The notes under the pieces: generated by a model | The model's input: the letters and a program-made list of their open reading frames with translations, nothing else | Told to the model about the DNA's origin: nothing | The model's database searches: none | Position numbers and translations under genes: made by a program | Assembly (NCBI GenBank): GCA_019120355.1 | Contig: DWVG01000058.1 | Location: forward strand, 1-41,681 | Length of the DNA stretch: 41,681 nt | Source of the DNA: Candidatus Ligilactobacillus faecavium | GTDB taxonomy: Bacteria; Bacillota; Bacilli; Lactobacillales; Lactobacillaceae | Direction of reading: 5' to 3' | Part shown: in pieces, positions 1 to 7,243 of the stretch | Layout of the letters: each line of letters begins with the position of its first letter | How positions within the stretch are numbered: position 1 is the stretch's first letter

Positions 1-24
1 TGCAGCCCTTCAAGGACCGCAGCC
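1..24 (-). terminator. Possible hairpin cut by the window edge
   Basis: The first bases can fold: TGC at 1-3 with GCA at 19-21, and CCT at 7-9 with AGG at 13-15 around a TCA loop. It lies just downstream of the minus-strand YibE/F pair and could be part of its terminator, but any T-run would fall outside the window, so this is only a possibility. Confidence 0.25.
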
Positions 25-40
25 TATTTCTTATCTTAAA

Positions 41-817
41 TTAATCTTCTGTTTTTTCTTTTGCTTTTTGCTGTTTTTCAAGCCGGTGAGCCATCAAAAA
101 CGTGGTGATCATGATGACGCAAATGACCGCAACGGCTGAATACAGCACCAGCATACATTCAGAAACAAAAATCTTCGCGTTGATACAATATCCAATTCCG
201 GCATGGACCTTCGCCAGCAGAACAAATAACGCCAGGTCACTCCCAAACATTCCGAAGAACAACGTGTTAAAGGTCATTCCCATAATTTGCGAGCCGATGT
301 TGCTTCCGCTTTGATAAAGTTTTTTCTTGGTAATGTCAGGGTTTTGATCGATAATTTCTTGCAACCCGCTTGAAATGGCGATCGCGGCTTCTGAAATTGC
401 TCCCAGCGTACTTAAAATCGCCGTTGAGATTGCTAACTTTTCAAAGTTGATCCCAATCAAAAGGTTGAATGCTTCGATTTCATCCGACTGTTCCGTTGAA
501 AAGCCTTTGATCTGAGCCCAGTGATCCATTGGAACGATCATGATGATCATGACGACCAGGACAATGATCGTTGCTTCAAACGCAATGTTGGTTGAGCGAT
601 CATCGCTGTTTCCCATATAAATGGTCGTCGCCAAAATACAGATCCCAGCAAACAACGAAACCAGCAGCGGGGGAAAGCCGCTTGAAATTAAAATAACGGT
701 TACGAATAAAATTCCGAAGTTCAGCAAAACGCTAAAGAACGATGACGTTCCCTGCTTTCCGCCAAAAACCATCATTAAAACTGCTAAGACGATCGTTAAT
801 GCTAAAATTGACGGCAT
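41..817 (-). CDS. YibE/F family membrane protein, second gene of the pair (YibF-like)
   Basis: This is a polytopic membrane protein of 258 residues in the YibE/F family, whose biochemical role is not established. It has about six to seven hydrophobic segments, including ones near residues 4-20, 30-65 and 80-95 and the C-terminal stretch near 215-240. The family's conserved region is the stretch around residues 130-185: AILSTLGAISEAAIAISSG, then NPDITKKKLYQSGSNIGSQIMG. The tail is short, charged and cytoplasmic-looking. Its ATG overlaps the TAA of the upstream gene by one base (TAATG), which points to translational coupling. The upstream gene carries the same central motif, so the two are paralogues that probably act as a complex. 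Confidence 0.85.
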   Translation of the reverse strand: MPSILALTIVLAVLMMVFGGKQGTSSFFSVLLNFGILFVTVILISSGFPPLLVSLFAGICILATTIYMGNSDDRSTNIAFEATIIVLVVMIIMIVPMDHWAQIKGFSTEQSDEIEAFNLLIGINFEKLAISTAILSTLGAISEAAIAISSGLQEIIDQNPDITKKKLYQSGSNIGSQIMGMTFNTLFFGMFGSDLALFVLLAKVHAGIGYCINAKIFVSECMLVLYSAVAVICVIMITTFLMAHRLEKQQKAKEKTED

Positions 818-1917
818 TAGTCAGCCCTCCTTCCGCTTAAGAACCGCGAACAGAGGAAACTTGCAGTCGGAATCACTAAAGTAATTCCGATTCCACTGAT
901 CAATGCCTGAGCGACCCCAAGGCCCATTGCCCACGCGAAGGTATACCCGTAAGTATTTCCTGTTCTGAAGTAGAGAACGGCAATTGCAAATGTTTCAGCA
1001 AAGAAGATCATTAACAGAACGTTGATAAGCGGTCCCATGATTGCATGACCAACTCCTTGTCCTGATTTAAACAACTGCTTGGCTGAAATCTCCGGCTGCG
1101 TCCGTTTGAGTTCAAACAATGTTGAAACGATATCGGTCGATGCATCCAAAACTGCCCCTAACAGTCCAATGATCGTTGCCGACAAGAAAAGCTGTTCTGG
1201 TTGCTGGGTCGCGTAATCAAGCGCTTCATAATGGATTCCATTATTTCCTGTTAAATTCAGAATCCCGACTCCGATCGCCATTGCCATCGTCGTTCCAATT
1301 ACAATTGACAGGAATGAAACCAGCGTTTGCTTATTCCACCCGATAACAAGAATCAGTGATAACCCTGTAAATAATACCGCACTGATTGCAAACAACCAGA
1401 AGAAATTCGTAAAGTCAAAATCAACGTCCATCTGAACGAAAATTAAGAAGATCACAAAGTTAATTGCCACACTTAACAATGCCCTTAATCCTTTTGCATG
1501 CATTGTGAGGTAAAGTAATCCAACGACTAACCAAAGCATCATTACTAGATATGTATCCCGCTTATAGTGCGAAATGACCGCGGTCAGTTTACCGCCATCA
1601 TGGTGCAGCTTCAAGAAGACCTGTTGTCCCTTAAAGTATTCCTGATCATAAGCGCCTGACTTGGAAAATTGATTCTTCAAATGGATGATTTCGCCTTTGC
1701 GCGAACCATTAATGATTTTAAGCGTTAATGACTGTTCGGTTGTTTCGTCTTTATTTTCGTATGCGTCTTCGGTTTGAACCGGCTTGGCATTTTCAACCTT
1801 AATGACCCGTCCAATATCTTGTTTGTACAAAAACGCATCATGCGAAGTGAAGAAGTAAAGTACTAATCCACTTAACAAAAGAACAATTACCTCAATCAAT
1901 GTTCTTTTTTTACTCAT
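817..1917 (-). CDS. YibE/F family membrane protein, first gene of the pair (YibE-like)
   Basis: The protein has 366 residues. One N-terminal membrane segment (about residues 7-25) is followed by an extracytoplasmic beta-rich domain of roughly 110 residues, then about seven membrane helices. The C-terminal half contains the YibE/F signature: TIIGLLGAVLDASTDIVST, then QPEISAKQLFKSGQGVGHAIMG. I chose the ATG at 1917 over an in-frame ATG at 1956 because GAGGTGAT sits five bases upstream of it. The gene is coupled to the following YibF-like gene by a TAATG overlap. The family is common in Firmicutes; a transport or sensing role is often assumed but not shown. I saw no convincing promoter in the roughly 80 bases upstream. 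Confidence 0.85.
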   Translation of the reverse strand: MSKKRTLIEVIVLLLSGLVLYFFTSHDAFLYKQDIGRVIKVENAKPVQTEDAYENKDETTEQSLTLKIINGSRKGEIIHLKNQFSKSGAYDQEYFKGQQVFLKLHHDGGKLTAVISHYKRDTYLVMMLWLVVGLLYLTMHAKGLRALLSVAINFVIFLIFVQMDVDFDFTNFFWLFAISAVLFTGLSLILVIGWNKQTLVSFLSIVIGTTMAMAIGVGILNLTGNNGIHYEALDYATQQPEQLFLSATIIGLLGAVLDASTDIVSTLFELKRTQPEISAKQLFKSGQGVGHAIMGPLINVLLMIFFAETFAIAVLYFRTGNTYGYTFAWAMGLGVAQALISGIGITLVIPTASFLCSRFLSGRRAD

Positions 1918-1996
1918 AAATATCACCTCGATGACAACCTCTAAGATAGCATTCATTTAAATAAAATAAAAGTGATATTCATGTTAAATTTCGAAC

Positions 1997-2031
1997 ACAA
2001 AAAAGAAGAATCCGTGAACCGGATTCTTCTT
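1997..2031 (-). terminator. Intrinsic terminator of nagB
   Basis: A 12-bp perfect stem (AAGAAGAATCCG at 2003-2014 with its complement at 2020-2031) closes a TGAAC loop. Read on the minus strand it is followed by a run of T. It lies 21 bases after the nagB stop and separates nagB from the YibE/F pair. Confidence 0.9.
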
Positions 2032-2051
2032 CAAATTTTCAAAACCTTGTA

Positions 2052-2771
2052 TTAGTTTAATTTACTCCGATCAAGCAAAGCTGCGGCTGCTTCATCAATG
2101 ATTACCGTCACGTTTGGATGCTTTTGCAAAACGCTAGCCGGGACATCCGTTGTAACTGGTCCCTGGATCATCTTTTGAATTGCTTCAGCCTTCTTGTCAC
2201 CGTATGCTTCAAGCAAAATATGTTTAGCTGTCATGATCGAACCGATTCCCATTGAATATGCTTCTTTCGGAACATCTTCTTCACGTTCAAAGAACCGTGA
2301 GTTGGCATCGATCGTTGATTGGGTCAACTTGATCTTGTGGGTTGTTGAGTCAAATGGCGTGCCAGGTTCATTAAACCCAATGTGGCCATTCCGTCCCAAT
2401 CCTAAAAGTTGTAAATCAATTGGATTTTCTTCAATAATTTTGTCATACCGTGCTGTTTCAGCTGCAGCATCCATGTTCGTCCCGTCCGGAACATATGAGT
2501 GTTTGAATTTCTTGTACTTGAAAAGATGTTCATTCATAAAATAGTGGTAACTTTGATCATTATCTGGAGTTAAGCCAACATATTCATCCAAGTTTACTGA
2601 AACGCAGTCAGAAAAATCTAAATCACTTGCAACGATATCTTCATAGGTTGTGATCGGCGTACTGCCAGTTGCCAAGCCAAATACCTTGGCTCCGTTCTTC
2701 ATTTCGTTTTCGTATAATTTGAGAGCTTCTTTTCCGCCTTCATTTTGATCCTTAACAATAATAACTTTCAT
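2052..2771 (-). CDS. nagB: Glucosamine-6-phosphate deaminase
   Basis: NagB converts glucosamine 6-phosphate to fructose 6-phosphate and ammonia in the cytoplasm. It is the last step of amino-sugar catabolism and opposes GlmS. The product is 239 residues, normal for the short Gram-positive form. Family motifs are present: FGLATGSTP near the N-terminus (phosphate loop), VNLDEYVGL with the catalytic Asp, and [15 protein letters not shown] with the catalytic His region. I use the ATG at 2771, preceded by AAAGGGAG; an in-frame ATG at 2840 lies upstream of the promoter's -10 and would add 23 non-conserved residues. It is a single-gene unit with its own promoter, paired operator-like palindromes and terminator. 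Confidence 0.95.
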   Translation of the reverse strand: MKVIIVKDQNEGGKEALKLYENEMKNGAKVFGLATGSTPITTYEDIVASDLDFSDCVSVNLDEYVGLTPDNDQSYHYFMNEHLFKYKKFKHSYVPDGTNMDAAAETARYDKIIEENPIDLQLLGLGRNGHIGFNEPGTPFDSTTHKIKLTQSTIDANSRFFEREEDVPKEAYSMGIGSIMTAKHILLEAYGDKKAEAIQKMIQGPVTTDVPASVLQKHPNVTVIIDEAAAALLDRSKLN

Positions 2772-2800
2772 CAAAATAACTCCCTTTCGTTCATCTATTT

Positions 2801-2831
2801 GGTATAGTCCAATTATACGATGGACTATACC
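2801..2831 (-). promoter_or_regulatory. Paired NagR/GntR-like operator flanking the nagB -10
   Basis: GGTATAGTCC (2801-2810) and its exact complement GGACTATACC (2822-2831) form a 10-bp inverted repeat around the -10. Each half with its flanks also resembles the dre-type sites bound by NagR/YvoA of the GntR family (consensus close to ATTGGTATAGACAACT): TTTGGTATAGTCCAAT at 2798-2813, and GGTATAGTCCATCG read on the minus strand. The position implies repression when amino sugars are absent. No regulator gene is in the window. Confidence 0.65.
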
Positions 2832-2840
2832 TTTTTTCAA
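2812..2840 (-). promoter_or_regulatory. nagB promoter
   Basis: On the minus strand TTGAAA (2840-2835) is followed after exactly 17 bases by a perfect TATAAT (2817-2812). It is strong by inspection, and embedded between the two operator-like palindromes. Confidence 0.8.
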
Positions 2841-2876
2841 CCCCTTTTCGAATTTATTCTGATTGATATATCAGCT

Positions 2877-2905
2877 TTGTTATCGTTTTCGCAGTATGGT
2901 ATGAT
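2877..2905 (+). promoter_or_regulatory. Promoter of the small acidic protein gene
   Basis: TTGTTA (2877-2882), a 17-base spacer and TATGAT (2900-2905), with an extended -10 TG at 2897-2898. Confidence 0.7.
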
Positions 2906-2950
2906 AAAGACAAAGGAATCCTGATTTATTTAATGAAGGGAGAAATCAAC

Positions 2951-3187
2951 ATGAGTGAAGATGTATTTTTTAACCCTGGGCAATCAATTTCAAGCGACTT
3001 TGATTATAATAAAGCCTATGTCGCTGCTCAGATTTACCATGAAAAAGTAAAAAAGCCCGTGCTCGTTGTTAAAGAAGAAGACAATAAGCCATTCATCGTT
3101 TTCAATGAAGAAGCGGCCATTGAAGAGGAACACCAAGAAGAACAAAACGCTAAACAATATAAAGTTGTTAAACGGATTGACGATTAA
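2951..3187 (+). CDS. Small acidic protein of unknown function
   Basis: The product is 78 residues, soluble, with no membrane segment or signal peptide. The first half (SEDVFFNPGQSISSDFDYN, then AYVAAQIYHEKVKKPVLVV) looks like a small folded domain. Residues 42-65 are strongly acidic (EEDNKPFIVFNEEAAIEEE and onward), and the tail alternates Lys and Asp. I do not recognise the family. I use the ATG at 2951, with AAGGGAG in front, rather than an ATG at 2933 that has no ribosome site. It has its own extended -10 promoter and a strong terminator, so it is a single-gene unit divergent from nagB. The codon usage looks native. Confidence 0.75.
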   Translation: MSEDVFFNPGQSISSDFDYNKAYVAAQIYHEKVKKPVLVVKEEDNKPFIVFNEEAAIEEEHQEEQNAKQYKVVKRIDD

Positions 3188-3192
3188 AAATC

Positions 3193-3228
3193 AACCCGGC
3201 GGTGATGAAAATCACGGCCGGGTTTTTT
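3193..3228 (+). terminator. Intrinsic terminator of the small acidic protein gene
   Basis: AACCCGGC (3193-3200) pairs with GCCGGGTT (3217-3224). An inner GTGAT/ATCAC helix and a GAAA tetraloop complete the hairpin, and T6 follows on the plus strand. Confidence 0.92.
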
Positions 3229-3245
3229 GATTATCTTGATTTTTG

Positions 3246-3299
3246 TTTTAGAAGTTTTTAGAACTTTAATTTTATTTTAGAACTTTTTAGAACTTTTAT
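3246..3299. repeat. Direct repeat of 25 bases with phased TTTTAGAA cores
   Basis: Positions 3246-3270 and 3275-3299 match at 23 of 25 bases. Each copy contains two TTTTAGAA cores exactly 10 bases apart (3246 and 3256; 3275 and 3285). The block sits between the converging terminators of the small acidic gene and the xpaC-like gene. Function unknown. Confidence 0.75.
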
Positions 3300-3300
3300 C

Positions 3301-3334
3301 AAAAAATGAGCTTCCATCCAAAATGAAAGCTCAT
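3301..3334 (-). terminator. Terminator of the telA/xpaC operon
   Basis: ATGAGCTT (3306-3313) pairs with AAGCTCAT (3327-3334) around a 13-base loop. On the minus strand the stem is followed by a T6 run (3306-3301). It lies 9 bases past the stop of the xpaC-like gene. Confidence 0.8.
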
Positions 3335-3342
3335 TATCATTT

Positions 3343-4128
3343 TTATTCCTTCAACGCATCCCGTTCATCTTCCGTTACCTGAACAAAATCATCGCGGAAC
3401 TGATGCGAAATTGTCGCCAATTGCTCCTTAGCATTTTCAACCAGCTGTTTATCCTCATCCGATTCCACCACGTTGTCATCTAAATCCACAATCGCTTTGA
3501 CTTTATCCACATAGTCTTTCAAATGTGAATACAAAAAGTCATTCATTTTCAACAACATCCGCGGCGAATCGATCAGTTCGTTAAAAATGGCATGGATCAT
3601 CGTCAAATCTTTATCATACGAATCAACTTTATGTTCCATCAAATCTTTAACTGATTGAAGATACTGATAACTTTTATAGTATTTCCGCATTTCACTCTTA
3701 AAGAAGGATAGCTCTTCATTTGAAAGTTTGGATTCACGCAGCTTCTCTTCATTAAAGTGCAATTTATCATCAGAAAGACTGTTGACGATTTCGGGGTATT
3801 TCTGCAATTGTCGAAGCATTACTCCTCGATGAATTCCTCCAATAATAACTCCAATAATGAGTAGCATTACCATCAACATAAAAAATATTAAAAAAAATCC
3901 ATCACTCATCAGCCGCCGACCAAAAATAATCAACGTACTGATAATTGTCAACCCTGGGCCAATCACCATATATGAATTAAAAATATCAAAAAAGAATAAA
4001 CTTCCAAGAACTGCCGTCATATAAATCGGAAAAATTTCACCCTTCACCCCAAATACAATCGAAAGGACTAAAAGAATCAACGCAATTCCAATCCTCACAG
4101 GATGGAAGTTATCAATTGCCTGCCGCAT
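3343..4128 (-). CDS. XpaC-like membrane protein (5-bromo-4-chloroindolyl phosphate hydrolysis family)
   Basis: The protein is 261 residues. About four N-terminal membrane segments (around residues 12-27, 33-50, 54-68 and 76-97) are followed by a soluble, charged, helical cytoplasmic domain with coiled-coil character (DDKLHFNEEKLRESKLSNEE and onward). That architecture and its place in a telA operon fit the XpaC family; in Bacillus subtilis xpaC lies beside a telA homologue (yaaN). The family name comes from a plate phenotype; no enzyme activity is established. The start has a strong site, AGGAGGATAATTAA. The ATG directly follows the stop codon of the preceding gene with no gap. It is the last gene of the operon. 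Confidence 0.7.
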   Translation of the reverse strand: MRQAIDNFHPVRIGIALILLVLSIVFGVKGEIFPIYMTAVLGSLFFFDIFNSYMVIGPGLTIISTLIIFGRRLMSDGFFLIFFMLMVMLLIIGVIIGGIHRGVMLRQLQKYPEIVNSLSDDKLHFNEEKLRESKLSNEELSFFKSEMRKYYKSYQYLQSVKDLMEHKVDSYDKDLTMIHAIFNELIDSPRMLLKMNDFLYSHLKDYVDKVKAIVDLDDNVVESDEDKQLVENAKEQLATISHQFRDDFVQVTEDERDALKE

Positions 4129-4728
4129 TTAATTATCCTCCTGTTCGTAATTTGCAAGTGGATCTTGCGTATCCATTGTCACTCCATTTGAACTTTGAAC
4201 TTGATGGATATCGATTTTAATTCCACTATCACCGTTATCCGGAGCAAATTGTAATTTAAGATCATCATATGGATAAACTACAAAACATTTATCAAATTCG
4301 TAAGTTTTACTTATTTTAACGTGATTTAACGAATTACGAACATGATCAAATGGCGGTTGTTCAAGTCTTTTTTTAGAAGCTAAATCAGTAATGCTTTGGG
4401 CTTCGCTCCCATTATCATAGACTTTTACAAAATCACTATCGACACTTGTATACTTTGCTTCATCTTGATCCAAATCATCAGTATTAACCTGACATTTTAC
4501 CAACAAATAACGTGCATTACTGTTTGCTGAAGGTCGCGGATCTTTAAGAATTTGGTACCCTAAAACCTTATATTCAACACTATTGCTATCAAAACCAGTT
4601 TTATTAACTGGGCAAAAAGCATAAAGATTGCTGCTGCTATTCAATTGGCTTGAATTGGCAGCATTTACAACTTCACTATTAAAAAATATCATTAATAGTG
4701 TAATCAAAAAATAAACAACTTTTTTCAT
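4129..4728 (-). CDS. Secreted DUF4352-like protein
   Basis: The product is 199 residues. It begins with a clear signal peptide: MKK, a hydrophobic core (VVYFLITLLMIFF), and a VNA-AN cleavage site near residues 23-24. I see no lipobox. The mature part looks like a DUF4352/TEL-type beta-sandwich: a strand-rich start (EYKVLGYQIL), RYLLVKCQVN, then VDSDFVKVYDNGSEAQSI, and a late HVKISKTYEF strand. The same pattern occurs at the C-terminus of the preceding gene product, so the two look like paralogous domains. It overlaps the upstream reading frame by one base (TAATG) and has GGAGG 9-10 bases before the ATG. It probably acts outside the membrane as a ligand-binding or envelope-stress component; that is inference. 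Confidence 0.65.
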   Translation of the reverse strand: MKKVVYFLITLLMIFFNSEVVNAANSSQLNSSSNLYAFCPVNKTGFDSNSVEYKVLGYQILKDPRPSANSNARYLLVKCQVNTDDLDQDEAKYTSVDSDFVKVYDNGSEAQSITDLASKKRLEQPPFDHVRNSLNHVKISKTYEFDKCFVVYPYDDLKLQFAPDNGDSGIKIDIHQVQSSNGVTMDTQDPLANYEQEDN

Positions 4729-5045
4729 TACTGAAGAACCTCCAATTTCTGAGGATCAAACTTTAAAATATAAGCTGGTTGATTATTAAATTCATCCGGT
4801 TTACCTTGTAAATCAAAATCAGTGTAAATTAAGTAACCGGTCTTTTTTTCATTTGAAAGACTAAATACAACATTAAAAGTTAACTTTTTACCTGTGCCTT
4901 CAGTCATCGGATTACAATAATCATCCTCATCATCCAATTGATTGACAACTGGTGAGTTCTTTCCTCCTACTGAAAGAATCGTCGCATTTAACGGACTTTG
5001 AGCATATTCGTCCCCGTCGGAAAGGATATTCTTATCCGTTGTCAT
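4728..5045 (-). pseudogene. C-terminal part of a split DUF4352-like protein (probable frameshift remnant, or a coupled subunit)
   Basis: The 105-residue product has no signal peptide or membrane segment. It begins exactly where the upstream protein's beta-sandwich breaks off: the upstream frame ends NVTLLSKSSDQKLEISI, and this frame continues DKNILSDGDEYAQS and later KLTFNVVFSLSN and GYLIYTDFD, the expected second half of a DUF4352-like fold. The upstream TGA and this ATG overlap as ATGA, and no good ribosome site precedes the ATG. A one-base loss (or base-call error) in an ancestral gene of about 398 residues explains this best. Translational coupling of two separate chains through ATGA cannot be excluded. 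Confidence 0.6.
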
Positions 5046-5923
5046 ATAGAAATTTCCAACTTCTGATCTGAACTTTTGGATAAAAGAGTTACATTGAAAA
5101 TTACAACATTTTTCCCAGACTTCGTTTGTCCACGATATGCTTTATTAACCGTCAAGTTAATTTTTTTAGCGACGTATGCTTGGTTGTATTTCAAATCCTT
5201 CCATTTAAAGTATTGAGAGTTATCGGGTTCCGCGTTAAAATTATCTGACGATGTAGTCGAGTTTGTCTTTTGTCCGATAAATTGACTTACAAACGCATCG
5301 ATTCCCGGATTAAACCCCAATGTACAAACCAGTCCACAAAACAGTAATATTCCACCCAATAAAGATTCCCACTTAAAAGAGGAAACTTGCAGATCCTGTT
5401 CATTTAATTTAATTTCATTTGATTTCCGTGCTAATTGATTTAACCGAGTAACAAATTCTTGAAACTCATTCTTATCAACCGTCTTAATTCGGAATCGTTC
5501 TTTTCCTGAAGAAAGCATCCGTAATTTTCCTTTTGAAGTATAACAAAAGGCATTTTGATATTTAATTGTCAAAATACCTTGGTTGCATGTGATTTCTACC
5601 ATGGAAAATGGAATATAAATCATCTGTAATTTCCGTCCAGAATTAATCCAAAGTCCTTGATCATTGCTATCAATTGCGAATGCAACTTGTCCGTAATTCT
5701 TATATGAATGAATTAAACCAAAAACTACCAAGCATCCAAGGATGATTGCGCTTGCGCTAATACAATGGCCAAACCAATTAAGGGAACCGCCTGCGGACTG
5801 ATATTGTAATTCAAACGTTACCGATAATATTCCCAAAATAAAAACGAAAACTGCAGTTCCAAGGCACAAATCAGTCTTACTTTCCTTTTTAAAATGAACC
5901 GCACTTTGATACTCTCTTTTCAT
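5042..5923 (-). CDS. Membrane protein with PH-like cytoplasmic region and truncated DUF4352-like C-terminus
   Basis: The protein is 293 residues as it stands. Two membrane segments (about 18-38 and 52-70) are followed by a region of about 95 residues that looks like a bacterial PH-type fold (strands such as VAFAIDSNDQGLWIN and IYIPFSMVEITCNQGILTIKY, then a helix near KNEFQEFVTRLNQLA). A third membrane helix (about 188-210), a Ser/Thr/Asn-rich linker and the start of an extracellular DUF4352-like domain (LKYNQAYVAKKINLTVNKAY) come next. The domain stops abruptly at a TGA and resumes in the next frame. The start at 5923 has GGAG upstream and lies 7 bases after telA. The PH assignment is by shape only. 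Confidence 0.6.
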   Translation of the reverse strand: MKREYQSAVHFKKESKTDLCLGTAVFVFILGILSVTFELQYQSAGGSLNWFGHCISASAIILGCLVVFGLIHSYKNYGQVAFAIDSNDQGLWINSGRKLQMIYIPFSMVEITCNQGILTIKYQNAFCYTSKGKLRMLSSGKERFRIKTVDKNEFQEFVTRLNQLARKSNEIKLNEQDLQVSSFKWESLLGGILLFCGLVCTLGFNPGIDAFVSQFIGQKTNSTTSSDNFNAEPDNSQYFKWKDLKYNQAYVAKKINLTVNKAYRGQTKSGKNVVIFNVTLLSKSSDQKLEISI

Positions 5924-5930
5924 CGACTTA

Positions 5931-7067
5931 TTACTCCGTCTTTGAATCAGAAGGAATCAAAGCCGTTTTCAGGTGGTCTTCCATCTGTGCTAATTCGCCT
6001 TCAATTGCTTGCCGCTTTTGGGTTCCTTCACTTTGAATCTGCATTACTTCTTGAATTGTTGAAATTAAGTTTTCTTGGGTTTCTTTCAACGTATCGACAT
6101 CAACCAAGCCGCGTTGGGAAGCCTTGGCAACATCGACCGTTGATTCATGCAACATTTCGCTATTCTTCTTCAACAGCTCATTGGTAGTATTCGCAACTGC
6201 ATCCTGCGCTTTGACAGCATCTTTTTGGCTTAACAACGACAATGCGATTGCGACCTGATTTTTCCACAATGGAATTGCCGTTGTAATTGATGACTGGATC
6301 TTTTCACTTAAAACGGAGTTGTTATTTTGAATCAGCCGGATCTGCGGGGCTTGTTGGATCGTAATTTCACGCGTCAGCATCAAATCCGATAACCGGTGAT
6401 CTAAACGGTCGGCTTGGGCTTTCATATCTTGAAGATTTTGAACGTCCATTTGGTCTGCCTTGCCAGCATCCACATCTGCTTGAAGCGTAGCCATTTCCTT
6501 GTTTAATTCATCCCGCCGAATTTGGCCACCAACAATCAGTGTATTTAATTGTTGGAAGTATTTTTGATTTGCGGTATACATTTCATCCAGCATATCGTTA
6601 TTTTTCAGCAGGTCATTTTCCTGATTTTCAAGTTTGGTTGCGATTTTGCCGATTTGCGCACTGACTTCCTGATACTTCGCCGTCATTTCAAAAACGGAAT
6701 CCTTAATTTTCTTGAATAGCCGGAAAATTTTGGGTTTCTTGTCACCGGAAAGCTTTTCGGGATCCGCACTGTTTAAGCTGGTAACTAAGCTTTGAAGGGT
6801 ATCGCCAATTTCACCGACTTCCTTGCTTTTGACATTGCCAATCACCTCGTCAGTAAATTGCGACATTTGGTCTTGAACTTCCTTACCGTAATCGGTAATT
6901 GCATTTTGACGTGAATCTTTTAACGCCACGGCATAGTTTTGCGCTTGAACTAATTGTTCCGGCGTTAATTTCGCTTTGATTTTTAACAGGTCTTCATCTT
7001 TAACCGCCACTTCGGTTGGCAAACTTTGACCATTGGTGATCGTTAATGGTTCGCTTTCATTATTCAT
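5931..7067 (-). CDS. telA: TelA family protein (toxic anion resistance)
   Basis: The product is 378 residues, close to the usual TelA/YaaN length. It is soluble and almost entirely helical, with long coiled-coil stretches. TelA features include KLTPEQLVQAQNYAVAL near the start, GEIGDTLQSLVTSLN around residue 84, and the C-terminal region with TREITIQQAPQIRLIQNNN and VDVAKASQRGLVDVDTLKE. The family was named after tellurite resistance and is linked to tolerance of envelope-active agents; its mechanism is not settled. The start has AGAGGGAG at good spacing. It is the first gene of a four-part operon with the membrane, secreted and xpaC-like proteins, behind a good promoter. Confidence 0.9.
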   Translation of the reverse strand: MNNESEPLTITNGQSLPTEVAVKDEDLLKIKAKLTPEQLVQAQNYAVALKDSRQNAITDYGKEVQDQMSQFTDEVIGNVKSKEVGEIGDTLQSLVTSLNSADPEKLSGDKKPKIFRLFKKIKDSVFEMTAKYQEVSAQIGKIATKLENQENDLLKNNDMLDEMYTANQKYFQQLNTLIVGGQIRRDELNKEMATLQADVDAGKADQMDVQNLQDMKAQADRLDHRLSDLMLTREITIQQAPQIRLIQNNNSVLSEKIQSSITTAIPLWKNQVAIALSLLSQKDAVKAQDAVANTTNELLKKNSEMLHESTVDVAKASQRGLVDVDTLKETQENLISTIQEVMQIQSEGTQKRQAIEGELAQMEDHLKTALIPSDSKTE

Positions 7068-7122
7068 CTAAATATCTCCCTCTAGATTCTTCATTAAAAA
7101 TTCATAAAGTTAACTAATAAAG

Positions 7123-7152
7123 ATTATATCTTAACTCAAATCCGGATTTCAA
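7123..7152 (-). promoter_or_regulatory. Promoter of the telA operon
   Basis: On the minus strand TTGAAA (7152-7147), an 18-base spacer and a perfect TATAAT (7128-7123), about 55 bases before the telA start. Confidence 0.7.
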
Positions 7153-7191
7153 TATTAAGTTAAAGCTTATTGATCAATATTAACGGGTAAC

Positions 7192-7222
7192 AAAAAAGCC
7201 ATGGATAAAATCCATGACTTTT
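7192..7222 (-). terminator. Terminator of rplM-rpsI, possibly bidirectional
   Basis: CATGGA (7200-7205) pairs with TCCATG (7211-7216). Flanking A and T runs extend the stem, with one mismatch. T6 follows on the minus strand, and a weaker T4 on the plus strand. It lies about 20 bases after the rpsI stop. Confidence 0.85.
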
Positions 7223-7243
7223 GTTCGATAATATGAAGTAATA

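Noticed and set aside
4129-4728. Lipoprotein signal on the secreted DUF4352-like protein
   Set aside because: There is no Cys at the end of the hydrophobic core; VNA-AN fits ordinary signal peptidase I. The first Cys lies well inside the mature part.
5049-5055. AAATTTC heptamer on the minus strand next to the split DUF4352-like gene, resembling a -1 frameshift slippery site
   Set aside because: The heptamer is not in the needed phase: the zero-frame codons are GAA ATT TCT, so the X XXY YYZ arrangement does not apply. I also see no strong stem downstream.
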